A stretch of 64,000 nucleotides of DNA from Erythrobacter colymbi (GCF_002155685.1 NZ_MUYK01000006.1:1-64000); one strand, 5' to 3'; shown: positions 47,642 to 55,985, counted from the first letter of the stretch. Program-made: numbers and translations. Notes: generated by a model not told the origin, from the sequence alone.

Positions 47642-49201
47642 ATGACGACAGCAGGGGCAAGGATTTCGATCGTCGGCGAGCGCGCGCCGTTCTTCTGGGC
47701 GGGGTGCGCGGCGATCAGCGCCGGCGTGCTGCTGCACCTGCCGATGCTGGCGATGGCCCATGCGATGGGCAACCAGCTCAAGGGCATGCCGATGGACGGC
47801 GGGATGTGGCTGGGTATGGCGCTGATCGCGATCGGGGTACCGCTCGCCTGCTTCGGCGCGCTGCCCAAGGGGCGCGGCCAGCACGGCGCCGACGCCGGAA
47901 CCGATTACGAGGCGCCCGACAGCACCCCGCTCGGCCGCTGGCACGCGGCGACGCTGGCGGTGCTGACGCTCGGCCTCGTGATCGACGTGATGAAGCCCGC
48001 CACGCTCGGCTTCGTGCTGCCGGGCCTGTCCGCCGAATACGGCATCGCCAAGTCCGAGGCCGCGCTACTGCCGCTGGTCGCGCTGACGGGGACGACCGTG
48101 GGATCCTTCCTGTGGGGCTGGCTCGCCGACGTCTATGGCCGGCGCGTGTCGATCCTGCTTTCGACCATCCTGTTCGTCTCGACCGCAATCTGCGGCGCGA
48201 TGCCGGCCTTCGTCTGGAACCTCGTGATGTGCTTCCTGATGGGCATATCCGCAGGGGGAATGTTGCCGGTGATCTACACCCTGCTCGCCGAGGTCATGCC
48301 GCCGCGCCATCGCAGCTGGGTGCTGGTGCTGGTCGGCGGCACGGGTCTGGTGGGCGGCTACCTTGCGGCGAGCGGCGCTGCCTATGTGCTCGAGCCGGTC
48401 TATGGCTGGCGGGCGCTGTGGTTGCAGGGTTTCCCGAGCGGTCTGCTGCTGCTGGCCCTCGGGCGCTTCATTCCCGAAACCCCGCGCTTTCTGGCCGAGC
48501 GGGGGCGCGTGGCCGAACTCGAACGGATGCAGCAGCGCTTCGGGCTGGTGCCCAAGCCGCGGCCGCAATCCGCGCCTGCCCCTGCGGATTTGGGCGCCCC
48601 CGCCGCCGCCGATCACAGCCGTATCACCGCCGCGCTGGTGACGACCGCGCTGTGCTGGAGCTTCGTCAATTTCGGACTGCTGCTGTGGCTGCCCTCGGAC
48701 CTGCAGGCGCGCGGCTACAGCGCCGCGGTGGCAAGCGGGATCCTCGCCAAGTCCTCGCTGCTCGCCCTGCCCACGATCCTGCTGGCCGCCTATTTCTATG
48801 CGCGCCAGAGCAGCAAGTGGACGCTGGTGGGGACGGTCGGCCTCACCGTCCTCGGCCTCGTCGGTGCGCTGCTGCCGCCTGCGGTGCTGAGCTGGGAGCC
48901 GCTGCTGGTCGCCGTGATCGCGGTGCTGATCGTGGGCACCAACGGGACGATCGCGGTGCTGCTGCCCTATACGGCCGAAAACTACCCGCTCGGCACGCGC
49001 GGGCGGGCGACGGGGCTGGTGGCGGGAAGCAGCAAGTTCGGCGGGGTGGCGGTGCAGGTCGCCGCGCTCGCGGGTTTCGCGCCGACGCTGGTGGGCGCGG
49101 CGGTCACGCTACTGGTGCCGACAGTCGTCTCGGCGGGGCTGATCGCGTGGTTCGGCCGCGAGACGCAAGGCCGCAGCCTGCGCGATCTCGAAGCGCAGTA
49201 A
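47642..49201 (+). CDS. MFS transporter, sugar/aromatic-acid-like
   Basis: 519 residues. After two N-terminal helices (about 15-65) and a linker come twelve typical MFS helices; the loop 2-3 motif GWLADVYGRRVS and the PETPRFLAERGR region after helix 6 place it in the sugar-porter-like or aromatic acid:H+ symporter branches. The extra N-terminal pair of helices (AAISAGVLLHLPMLAMAHAMG) is unusual for MFS. Substrate unknown. Stops seven bases before the end of the convergent acyl-AMP ligase gene. Confidence 0.85.
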   Translation: MTTAGARISIVGERAPFFWAGCAAISAGVLLHLPMLAMAHAMGNQLKGMPMDGGMWLGMALIAIGVPLACFGALPKGRGQHGADAGTDYEAPDSTPLGRWHAATLAVLTLGLVIDVMKPATLGFVLPGLSAEYGIAKSEAALLPLVALTGTTVGSFLWGWLADVYGRRVSILLSTILFVSTAICGAMPAFVWNLVMCFLMGISAGGMLPVIYTLLAEVMPPRHRSWVLVLVGGTGLVGGYLAASGAAYVLEPVYGWRALWLQGFPSGLLLLALGRFIPETPRFLAERGRVAELERMQQRFGLVPKPRPQSAPAPADLGAPAAADHSRITAALVTTALCWSFVNFGLLLWLPSDLQARGYSAAVASGILAKSSLLALPTILLAAYFYARQSSKWTLVGTVGLTVLGLVGALLPPAVLSWEPLLVAVIAVLIVGTNGTIAVLLPYTAENYPLGTRGRATGLVAGSSKFGGVAVQVAALAGFAPTLVGAAVTLLVPTVVSAGLIAWFGRETQGRSLRDLEAQ

Positions 49202-49208
49202 CGCGGTC

Positions 49209-50942
49209 TCAGGCCGCCAGATCGATCGGCACGATCTCGCCCGCGAGGTAGAGCTTCTTCGCCTTGGCGCGGGAGAGCTTGCCCGAGGAGGTGCGCGGCA
49301 GGGTGCGCGGGGGCACCAGCTCGACGATGCAGCTCATGCCGGTGACCGAGCGGACCTTGTCGGCGATCTGGTCACGCAGGCGCACGCGCTCTTCGGGGTC
49401 GGAGACCTTGCAGTGCACCAGCACCGCGGGCGCTTCCTCGCCGTTTTCCATCTCGATCGAGAAGGCCGCGATGTCGCCGTGGTTGAAGCCGGGGAGCTGC
49501 TCCACCGCCCACTCGATATCCTGCGGCCAGTGGTTCTTGCCGTTGATGATGATCATGTCCTTCGCCCGGCCGACGATGAACAGATAGCCCTTGGCCGTGT
49601 AGCCCATGTCCCCGGTGTCGAGCCAGCCGTCGACCAGACAGTCGTTCGTGGCTTCCTCGTTGCGGAAGTAGGAATGCATCACGGAAGGCCCGCGGCACCA
49701 CACCTTGCCGATCTGGTGATCGCCGCGGGTCTCGCCGTTCTCGCCGCGGATCGCGACTTCCATGTCGGGCAGGGCCTTGCCGCAGTTGACGATCGCGCGG
49801 TAGCGGGCCGGACGCGAAAGATCGCGCGGGGCGCCCGAGAGGCGCTCTTCCTCGACCAGTTCGACGCGGATGCCCTCGCCCGGCGGCATCACGGTGACGG
49901 CCAGCACCGCCTCCGCAAGGCCGTAGGAGGGCGTGAAGCTCGAGGCCTTGAAGCCTGCTTCGGCAAAGGCGTTGACGAAGTTCTGCATCACGTCCGGGCG
50001 GATCATGTCCGCGCCGTTGCCCGCGATGCGCCAGCGCGAGAGGTCGAACCGCTCGGCCACGTGGCTCTGGCTCGAGATGCGGCGCGCGCAGATGTCGTAG
50101 CCGAAGGTCGGCGAGTAGCTGAGCGTGTTGCCCGGGTTGCGGCTGATCATGTCGAGCCACGCCAGCGGGCGACGCGCGAAGGCATCGGGCTTGAGGTAAT
50201 CGCCCGAGACCTGGTTGGCGATCAGCGACAGCAGGCAGCCGACCAGACCCATGTCGTGATACCACGGCAGCCAGCTGACGCAGCGGTCGTTCGCGCCGAG
50301 GTTCATGGTGGTCGCGTGGCCGTAGAGATTGTGGAGCAGCGCCGAGTGCGTCACCGCAACCCCGGTCGGGAAGCGGGTCGAGCCTGAGGAATATTGCAGG
50401 TAGCAGATATCGTCCGGGCTCGCCTGCGGCAGCTCGCAATCGGGAGCGGGGCGCTGGCCGAAGTCCTGCCAGCTTTCCGCCGCACAACCCTGCCGCGCGG
50501 CGGCGGCGGCGGCCATTTCGGCGATTTCCTCGGGGTAGAGCAGGATCTTGGGGTCCGAGCTCATCAGCTGGATCGCCAGCTGGTCGATGAAATTGTCCTT
50601 GCCGCCGAAGGTGGTCGGCAGCGGCAGCGGCACCGGCCATGCGCCGACATAGACACAGGCGCAGAACAGCGCGGCGAAATCGGGGCCGGTCTCGGCGATC
50701 AGCGCCACGCGGTCCTCGCGCCCGATGCCCGCCCCAGTCAGCCGCCGCGCCATCACCAGCGCATCGGCGCGCATCTCGGAATAGGGATAGACCCGCGCCA
50801 GCTCGCCGCGCATGTCGTGGAAGTTAAGCCCCTTGCGGCTCTTCGCGGCGTAGTCGATCGCTTCGTTGAAAGTTGCAAATTGCGCACGGATTCGCGGCAG
50901 ATCGCAATCGTTCGGCGTCGGCGTCAGAGCGTCGTCGGTCAT
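49209..50942 (-). CDS. Fatty acyl-AMP ligase (FAAL)
   Basis: 577 residues of the adenylate-forming superfamily. P-loop YLQYSSGSTRFPTGVAVTH (about 185-203), WLPWYHDMGLVG and the FAAL-type GRAKDMIIINGKNHWPQDIE with Lys in TSSGKLSRAKAK near the C-terminus. FAALs activate fatty acids as acyl-AMP for transfer to an acyl carrier protein rather than to CoA. No PKS, ACP or serine palmitoyltransferase gene is adjacent. In Caulobacter a similar acyl-ACP ligase serves sphingolipid synthesis, a possible role here (inference). Confidence 0.88.
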   Translation of the reverse strand: MTDDALTPTPNDCDLPRIRAQFATFNEAIDYAAKSRKGLNFHDMRGELARVYPYSEMRADALVMARRLTGAGIGREDRVALIAETGPDFAALFCACVYVGAWPVPLPLPTTFGGKDNFIDQLAIQLMSSDPKILLYPEEIAEMAAAAAARQGCAAESWQDFGQRPAPDCELPQASPDDICYLQYSSGSTRFPTGVAVTHSALLHNLYGHATTMNLGANDRCVSWLPWYHDMGLVGCLLSLIANQVSGDYLKPDAFARRPLAWLDMISRNPGNTLSYSPTFGYDICARRISSQSHVAERFDLSRWRIAGNGADMIRPDVMQNFVNAFAEAGFKASSFTPSYGLAEAVLAVTVMPPGEGIRVELVEEERLSGAPRDLSRPARYRAIVNCGKALPDMEVAIRGENGETRGDHQIGKVWCRGPSVMHSYFRNEEATNDCLVDGWLDTGDMGYTAKGYLFIVGRAKDMIIINGKNHWPQDIEWAVEQLPGFNHGDIAAFSIEMENGEEAPAVLVHCKVSDPEERVRLRDQIADKVRSVTGMSCIVELVPPRTLPRTSSGKLSRAKAKKLYLAGEIVPIDLAA

Positions 50943-51083
50943 AAGTTTCAGCGATACCCGTCACTTGCGGCGCGATACATGGTATGCTCCCGTTCGCGCT
51001 CTGGCGTAACCCCGTGTCACCGGGCCTGCCGGCGGCTTCGTGAGTTGCGCATTTGATAAGGAAAGTGGCACGAATAAGGCGAA

Positions 51084-51746
51084 ATGGTTTCACGTAAAGC
51101 GAATTCGTCATCCCCCGGTCATGGCGACGGGGAGGATCGCCGCGACAGGCGGCGCGAGAAAAGCCGCGTGAAACCGCCGCTGGGCGAAGCGCAGTTGCGC
51201 GACCTTGCGCTGCATTATGCCGCCCGCTTTGCCACCACCGCCGCGCGGGTCGAGGCCTATCTTTTGCGCAAGATCAGGGAACGCGGGATCGCCGAGGATG
51301 CCGAGGGGCTGACGGTGGAGATCGACGTCCCCGCGCTCGTCGCCCGGCTGGTGGAGCTGGGCTATGTCGATGACGACGCCTATGCCCGGATGCGCGCGCG
51401 CGATCTGGGCGGGCGCGGCTATGGTGCAAGGCGGGTCGACGAGAGCCTGCGCCATGCCGGCGTGGGCGAGGGCCTGCGCCGCCAGCACGCTCCGGGCGAG
51501 GCCGCAGGCCGCCGCGCCGCCGCGCTGATGGCGGCCAAGCGCCGGCTCGGCCCGTTCGGCGCACGGGACGCCGAGGCCGATCCACTCGCGGCGCGCAAGG
51601 CCCACGAAAAAGCCGTTGCAGCAATGCTGCGCGCAGGCCACCAGTACGAGCATGTGAAATTCATCCTCGGCGCGGGCCACGCCGATGATGTCGAGGAGTG
51701 GGTCGCCGAGGCGGCGGACGAGGAAGGGACGGACGGACAATGGTAA
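51084..51746 (+). CDS. recX: RecX family regulator
   Basis: 220 residues, mostly helical repeats as in RecX: LRDLALHYAARFATTAARVEAYLLRKIRERG, LVELGYVDDDAYARMRARDLGGRGYGARRVDESLRHAGV. Binds RecA and limits its filament growth. Basic, disordered N-terminus (1-32). recA is not in the window. Its last codons overlap the start of the DUF192 gene. Upstream sequence GGTTTCACGTAAAGC looks like a parS half but lacks the CACGTG centre. Confidence 0.8.
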   Translation: MVSRKANSSSPGHGDGEDRRDRRREKSRVKPPLGEAQLRDLALHYAARFATTAARVEAYLLRKIRERGIAEDAEGLTVEIDVPALVARLVELGYVDDDAYARMRARDLGGRGYGARRVDESLRHAGVGEGLRRQHAPGEAAGRRAAALMAAKRRLGPFGARDAEADPLAARKAHEKAVAAMLRAGHQYEHVKFILGAGHADDVEEWVAEAADEEGTDGQW

Positions 51747-52240
51747 GGCACATGCTGGCAGGCGCGGGACTGGTGCTGGGGCTGCTCACGGCCTGCTCTT
51801 CCGGCGAGAGCGCGACCGCGCAGACTGCGGCCCCGGCGGCGGCCGCACAGGCGGCGACGCACCCGGTCTCGGGCCTCCGGGTGATCGACCTCACCGTCGA
51901 GAGCGGGGGCAAGAAGCTGCCCTTCCGCGTCGAGGTGGCCGACACCCCCGAAGCCCAGGCCCGCGGGCTGATGTTCCGCACCGAACTAGGCGACAACGAG
52001 GGGATGATCTTCCCCTCCGACACCCCCCAGCCGCGCAGCTTCTGGATGAAGAACACCCCGCTCAGCCTCGACATCATCTTCATCGGGGTGGACGGCCGCA
52101 TCCTCAACATCGCGGCCAACACCGTGCCCTATTCGCTCGATTCGGTGAGCTCCAAGGGCATCGCCAGCGGCGTGCTGGAACTGCGCGCGGGCCGGGCGAA
52201 GGCGCTGGGGATCGTGCCGGGGGATAAGGTGACCTATTGA
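51740..52240 (+). CDS. DUF192 lipoprotein
   Basis: 166 residues. Lipoprotein signal with lipobox LTAC (Cys19), an Ala-rich linker, and one DUF192 domain: FRVEVADTPEAQARGLMFRTEL, MIFPSDTPQPRSFWMKNTPLSLDIIFI and SKGIASGVLELRAGRAKALGI. Family function unknown. ATG 51740 overlaps the recX end by seven bases; ATG 51752 with TAAGG upstream is an alternative. Confidence 0.88.
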   Translation: MVRHMLAGAGLVLGLLTACSSGESATAQTAAPAAAAQAATHPVSGLRVIDLTVESGGKKLPFRVEVADTPEAQARGLMFRTELGDNEGMIFPSDTPQPRSFWMKNTPLSLDIIFIGVDGRILNIAANTVPYSLDSVSSKGIASGVLELRAGRAKALGIVPGDKVTY

Positions 52241-52243
52241 TCG

Positions 52244-52265
52244 CGAGGGCGCCTCCGCGCCCTCG
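52244..52265 (+). repeat. CTCC-loop hairpin repeat, copy 3
   Basis: Perfect 9-bp stem (CGAGGGCGC with GCGCCCTCG), CTCC tetraloop, then TCCTCG. Begins three bases after the DUF192 stop. Confidence 0.75.
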
Positions 52266-52395
52266 TCCTCGGTGCTGTTTCAAGCCCTGCGGGCTTGAGC
52301 ACCTGCGGCACGCGTCGGGCGCTCGCGGTCGCTGGCGCGACCGAAGTCAGCGCATCACATAGAGGAAAGCGCTGGATCGGCCCGCCATCGGACGG

Positions 52396-52420
52396 GCCGC
52401 AAGGCCGAACGGCCGCCCGC
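52396..52420 (-). repeat. 25-bp GCGGGCGGCCG repeat core, copy 3
   Basis: Reverse-strand copy, identical over all 25 bases to 19655-19679. On the minus strand it lies downstream of hairpin copy 4, the same order as in the other two loci. Confidence 0.75.
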
Positions 52421-52467
52421 AGGTGCCCGGAACGCAGCGTAGCGAAGTGGAGGAACAGCGCCGAGGA

Positions 52468-52489
52468 CGTGCCCGCGGAGGCGGGCACG
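52468..52489 (-). repeat. CTCC-loop hairpin repeat, copy 4 (reverse)
   Basis: Perfect 9-bp stem (CGTGCCCGC with GCGGGCACG); on the minus strand the loop reads CTCC and is followed by TCCTCG. Faces copy 3 across the same gap. Confidence 0.75.
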
Positions 52490-52547
52490 CAAACAATGAC
52501 TCGCTCCCCCTTTTCCCTCCCCGCCAATTCGGCTAGGCGCGTGGACC

Positions 52548-52976
52548 ATGGGACTCCTGATGAAGATCTTCACCTGGTGGGACGGCGCGACGCTCGGTAC
52601 CCAGCTGTGGGCGAGCCGCGCGGGCGGCGAACATGTCGGCACCGATGCGGCGGGCAACAAGTACTACCGCCAAAAGCCCAAGGCGCGCGCCGCCAATGAC
52701 GGCTCCTACACCAGCCGCGAGAAGCGCTGGGTGATCTACAACGGCGCCAACGACGCGAGCCGCGTGCCGAGCGAATGGCACGGCTGGCTCCACGGCACCT
52801 ATGACGAGGTGCCTGAAAGCCACCTGCCCCCGGCGAAGATCTGGGAAGCCGACTACACTCCCAACGCCACCGGCACCCTCGCCGCCTACCGTCCGCAAGG
52901 CGCGCTGGAGCGCGGCGGCCAGCGGGCCCGCGCGGTCGGCGATTACGAGGCGTGGACGCCCGGCAGCGCGGACTGA
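52548..52976 (+). CDS. NDUFA12-type NADH dehydrogenase accessory subunit
   Basis: 142 residues. The pattern FTWWDGATLGTQLWASRAGGEHVGTDAAGNKYYRQK, RRWVIYNG-like KRWVIYNGANDASRVPSEWHGWLH and WEADYTPNATGT is that of NDUFA12 (17.2-kDa subunit), a supernumerary complex I protein shared by mitochondria and alphaproteobacteria. Encoded away from any nuo operon here. No membrane segment; it sits on the peripheral arm near the Fe-S subunits. Two in-frame ATGs (52548 and 52560) are possible. Confidence 0.93.
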   Translation: MGLLMKIFTWWDGATLGTQLWASRAGGEHVGTDAAGNKYYRQKPKARAANDGSYTSREKRWVIYNGANDASRVPSEWHGWLHGTYDEVPESHLPPAKIWEADYTPNATGTLAAYRPQGALERGGQRARAVGDYEAWTPGSAD

Positions 52977-52984
52977 GGGGCGCC

Positions 52985-53590
52985 GTGAAGGCCCCCTTGC
53001 GCCTTGCTCTCCCGCTCGCCGCCGCTCTGGTGCTGGGGGGCTGCGACTATTTCGCCCCGCAGAAGGCCGAGACGGTGAAGGTGCCGATCGACGACGCCAC
53101 GCCGGCCGCTGCCGCGCCTGCCGCCGCCCCCTCGCCCGCGGGTGATTACGGCGCGACCCCGATGAACGAGCGCGTCGCCGTGCTCGGCCTCCTCAACAAG
53201 CGCAACAATGTCTCGGAAGAGATCAGACTGAAGCCGGGCGAATCGCGCGAGATCGGCCCCGTCATCATCCGCGTCTCGGCCTGCGAGCGCACCGCGCCCT
53301 GGGAATTGCCGCAGCAGACCGGGGCCTTCGTCCAGGTCGACATCCGCGAGCGCGGGGCATCGCAGCACACCCGCGTGTTCTCGGGCTGGATGTTCCTCGA
53401 AAGCCCGAGCCTCAATGTGGTCGAGCACCCGGTCTACGATGTCTGGGTCAAGGACTGCACGATGCGCTTCCCGGGCGAAGAAGGTCCGGCTGCGCCCAAG
53501 GCCGATCCCTCGGCGAAGCCGTCTGCGGCTCCTTCGGCCGCGCCTGCGCCTGCCGCCACGCCAGCAGCCCCCGCCGCGCCTGCGGCATAG
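52985..53590 (+). CDS. DUF2155 lipoprotein
   Basis: 201 residues from GTG 52985 (GAGGGGC upstream). Lipobox LGGC (Cys20), Ala-rich linker, and a DUF2155 domain from VLGLLNKRNNVSEEIRLKPGES to VVEHPVYDVWVKDCTMRF, with paired Cys in SACERT and KDCTM. An Ala/Pro repeat tail (about 165-201) follows. Family function unknown. The last 157 bases overlap the convergent aat gene on the other strand, including the conserved end of the domain. Confidence 0.85.
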   Translation: MKAPLRLALPLAAALVLGGCDYFAPQKAETVKVPIDDATPAAAAPAAAPSPAGDYGATPMNERVAVLGLLNKRNNVSEEIRLKPGESREIGPVIIRVSACERTAPWELPQQTGAFVQVDIRERGASQHTRVFSGWMFLESPSLNVVEHPVYDVWVKDCTMRFPGEEGPAAPKADPSAKPSAAPSAAPAPAATPAAPAAPAA

Positions 53591-54240
53591 CCCGAACTGA
53601 AGCTGCGCCACGCCATGCCGAGGCCGAAGCGCGGCTGGCCCGCCGCGCGTTCGAGCAGCCGGCGATAATCCGCCTGCGCAAGCTCGGCCGCCCCCATCGA
53701 GCGCAGGTGCTCGGTCATGAACTGGCAGTCGAGCAGCACCATCCCCGCCCGCCGCATCAGCGCCACCAGCCAGGCGAGCGCGACCTTGCTCGCATCCGGC
53801 ACCCGGCTGAACATCGATTCGCCGCAGAACACCCGGTCGAAGCTCACCCCGTAGAGCCCGCCCACCAGCTGCGGCCAGCCGCCCGGGCCGGTCTGCCAGC
53901 ATTCGACCGAATGGGCATGGCCTGCGCGGTGCAGGCCGAGGTAGCTCTGCACGATCCGCTCGCTGATCCAGGTTTCGGGATGATCGGGGCGCGGCTCGGC
54001 GCAGGCGCGGATCACCTGCTCGAAGGCGCGGTCGACCGTCACCGTGAAGCGGTCGGCGCGGATCACCTTCTTCAGCGACTTCGACAGGTGCAAACGGTCG
54101 AGCGGAATGATCGCCCGCTCGCGCGGCTCGACCCAGAACACCTCGGTATCCTCGCGCTTGTCCGCCATCGGGAAGATTCCGCTGCGATAGGCGAGCAGCA
54201 GGGTCTCGACCGGGATCGGAGGGCGATGGGGCGCGTGCAT
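53434..54240 (-). CDS. aat: Leucyl/phenylalanyl-tRNA--protein transferase
   Basis: 268 residues. Adds Leu or Phe to proteins with N-terminal Lys/Arg, marking them for ClpAP. Family motifs: LLAYRSGIFPMAD, WVEPRERAIIPLD, ETWISERIVQSYLGLHRAGHAHSVE, GGLYGVSFDRVFCGESMFSR and LLDCQFMTEHLRSMG. The C-terminal 60 residues are Gly/Ala-rich and end VQSLTQTS; this tail is encoded opposite the DUF2155 gene. ATG 54240 follows AAGGGG by about 13 bases; GTG 54252 is an alternative. The gene before it on this strand ends six bases away. Confidence 0.92.
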   Translation of the reverse strand: MHAPHRPPIPVETLLLAYRSGIFPMADKREDTEVFWVEPRERAIIPLDRLHLSKSLKKVIRADRFTVTVDRAFEQVIRACAEPRPDHPETWISERIVQSYLGLHRAGHAHSVECWQTGPGGWPQLVGGLYGVSFDRVFCGESMFSRVPDASKVALAWLVALMRRAGMVLLDCQFMTEHLRSMGAAELAQADYRRLLERAAGQPRFGLGMAWRSFSSGYAAGAAGAAGVAAGAGAAEGAADGFAEGSALGAAGPSSPGKRIVQSLTQTS

Positions 54241-54245
54241 GGCGT

Positions 54246-54683
54246 TCAGCACCCCTTCTTGCGCGGTTCGAAGTCGCAGACCTCGAATTCATAGCCTTCA
54301 TTGGGCACGGCGATGATGAGGCTGTTGCGATGCGGGGAATAGGTGACCGCCGGATCGTAGCTCACCCCGCCCTCGTAGCGATTGTCCGAGACGACGCCGA
54401 TGGTGGCGATGCTCATCCCGACGGCGCCGACTTTCGAGACATAGCGAACCTCGCGGCCATCCCTCGCGTGCCACATGTATCCGCTTTCGGCATACTCGGT
54501 GCCGTCCTCCGCCTTGGCTGTTGTCCGGCGCACGAAGGCGCGGCAGGGCTCGGGCTCGCCCACGTTCGCCTCCTGCTCGAAGGTGCACCACTTGTCCCAG
54601 ACAAACTCCCATCCGTCGGCGACGTGTGCCGGGTCGGTGCCCGGAGCCATCACGGCGAGCGGCAGGAGGATGACGGGCAGCAT
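54246..54683 (-). CDS. Exported protein of unknown function
   Basis: 145 residues with a short signal-like start (MLPVILLPLAVMAPG), then a soluble domain with four Cys (DKWCTF, EPCRAF, FEVCDF and the terminal GC), which suggests disulphides in the periplasm. Repeated Tyr/Gly features: AESGYMWHARDGREVRYVSKVG and DNRYEGGVSYDP. No family recognised. ATG 54683 follows GAGGAG closely. In one transcription unit with aat. Confidence 0.65.
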   Translation of the reverse strand: MLPVILLPLAVMAPGTDPAHVADGWEFVWDKWCTFEQEANVGEPEPCRAFVRRTTAKAEDGTEYAESGYMWHARDGREVRYVSKVGAVGMSIATIGVVSDNRYEGGVSYDPAVTYSPHRNSLIIAVPNEGYEFEVCDFEPRKKGC

Positions 54684-54813
54684 AGGCTCCTCGGGCGGGG
54701 CGCCCGGGCGGGCGCGTGCATGGCTAGGGCGATGATACAGGCGCAAAGCCTGCGAGGCAAAGAGGATTGCCTAAGTCTGGCAGTGCCGTTAAAGGCCGCG
54801 GCTCTTCCAGTGC

Positions 54814-54889
54814 AGGGGTGTAGCTCAGCTGGTAGAGCATCGGTCTCCAAAACCGAGGGCCACGGGTTCGAATCCTGTCACCCCTGCCA
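54814..54889 (+). tRNA. tRNA-Trp (anticodon CCA)
   Basis: 76 bases with encoded CCA. Acceptor AGGGGTG pairs with CACCCCT; anticodon arm TCGGT-CTCCAAA-ACCGA with CCA anticodon; T-arm normal. tRNA-Trp just upstream of secE-nusG is the standard alphaproteobacterial order; here the secE gene is 1.3 kb away with a nuclease and a small gene between. Confidence 0.97.
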
Positions 54890-54943
54890 TTTCCTCCCTA
54901 TCGACGGATTGACCCGCAAGGCCTGGCGCAACCTGGCAGCCGC

Positions 54944-55666
54944 TCAGCGTGCGCGCGAGCGGCGGTATCCGGCGGCCTGGGCCTGCGCTTCGGTGCAGAA
55001 ATAGTCCTCGGCGCGGGTCTGGTCGTAGTAGGGCATGCCGGGCAGGTGGTAGATCCACTCGCCGCTACGCGAACGGTTGCCCTTGATCAGGCACATCCCG
55101 CCGCCTTCGAAGCTACGCTGCGCCGTGCCGGCTGATGCGGCGACGCGCTCGGTGCGATGGGCCCGGACCGGTTTCTCGAGCGTCTGCTGGCTCGCCCGGT
55201 AATCTTCGGGCCGCTGGAAATCCCATTGCCAGATTCCGGCCCGCGCCGCGCGCGCCTGCGATTCGGCGGCGAGGTAATCGTCGCCGTAGCGCCGGAAGGC
55301 TGTCGCCCAGCCGGAGGAGACCAGCGCATGGGCGACATCCATCCCCGCCGTCTGGCAGCGCGCGATGGTGCGGCCATAGCCGTCGGTGTCCTGCGCGATG
55401 CAGACCAGCGTGCTGCCCGCGATCAGCCCCTCGAGAGCGTCCTTCGCCATCGCTCCGCAGGCCACCAGGGTGCCGTTGCTGGAGCAGGTCTGGGTGAATT
55501 CCGGCGCGTCGACCCCGAACAGGCGCACTTCCGTCCCGCCGACCTTGAGCGAATCCCCGTCGATCACTTCGGCGCGGCCTTCGATGATGTTGGCCGAGGC
55601 GACCGAGGGGGCAAGGCCGAGCGCGAGCGCTGCGGCGATGAGGCTGAATGCGGCGGGCAGGGGCAT
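54944..55666 (-). CDS. Secreted staphylococcal-nuclease-like thermonuclease
   Basis: 240 residues. Signal peptide (cleavage after SVASA, about residue 24), SNase domain with GRAEVIDGDSLKVGGTEVRLFGVDAPEF (metal Asp, catalytic Arg) and GYGRTIARC (second Arg), and a C-terminal module MCLIKGNRSRSGEWIYHLPGMPYYDQT...YFCTEAQAQAAGYRRSR found at the end of many secreted SNases. Probably degrades extracytoplasmic DNA/RNA. ATG 55666 follows AAGGA. Inserted between tRNA-Trp and secE on the opposite strand. Confidence 0.85.
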   Translation of the reverse strand: MPLPAAFSLIAAALALGLAPSVASANIIEGRAEVIDGDSLKVGGTEVRLFGVDAPEFTQTCSSNGTLVACGAMAKDALEGLIAGSTLVCIAQDTDGYGRTIARCQTAGMDVAHALVSSGWATAFRRYGDDYLAAESQARAARAGIWQWDFQRPEDYRASQQTLEKPVRAHRTERVAASAGTAQRSFEGGGMCLIKGNRSRSGEWIYHLPGMPYYDQTRAEDYFCTEAQAQAAGYRRSRAR

Positions 55667-55832
55667 GGGCGGTCCTTGCGAGATTGCTGCCTGCCTACAT
55701 TGCGCAAGGTTCTTAAGAACTTCTGACCGTCTCGCCGTGTGGTGCGGGCGGGCGGCCATTCATCCTGCCGCAAGACAAACCGTGTATTCCTATCGACGAG
55801 TTGAAGTCATCGACCCCTACAGGAGACCAAGG

Positions 55833-55985
55833 ATGAGCGCCTACACCTTCCGTTCCTCGCGTCCCGACCACTGGGTCAGCCCGCGGCCCACGCGCGATCC
55901 GGCGCGGCTGGCGGCGATCCACGGGCCCTTGCAGCCGATGGCGCGCGAGCCCGGGCTTGTCGCCCGCCTGCTCGGCCTGCGCTGA
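55833..55985 (+). CDS. Small basic protein, unknown function
   Basis: 50 residues (starts MSAYTFRSSRPDHWVSP, ends LVARLLGLR). AGGAG and AAGG lie 4-12 bases before the ATG. No hydrophobic segment except the amphipathic end. Codon third positions are G/C as in real genes. No family recognised; independent transcription from a short promoter region after the nuclease gene is likely. Confidence 0.5.
   Translation: MSAYTFRSSRPDHWVSPRPTRDPARLAAIHGPLQPMAREPGLVARLLGLR

Larger units (their letters stand above)
52241..52547. other. Gene-free gap with two facing hairpin repeats
   Basis: 307 bases between the DUF192 stop and the NDUFA12 start, almost entirely repeat: hairpin copy 3 (52244-52265), a compound hairpin GGTGCT...AGCACC with CAAGCCC-TGC-GGGCTTG inside (52271-52303), a 25-bp core on the minus strand (52396-52420), and hairpin copy 4 in reverse orientation (52468-52489). 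Nothing coding seen. Confidence 0.65.

Noticed and set aside
51088..51104. Third parS-like sequence at the start of recX (GGTTTCACGTAAAGC)
   Set aside because: The CACGTG centre is broken (CACGTA) and the right arm does not pair; it lies within the recX start region.
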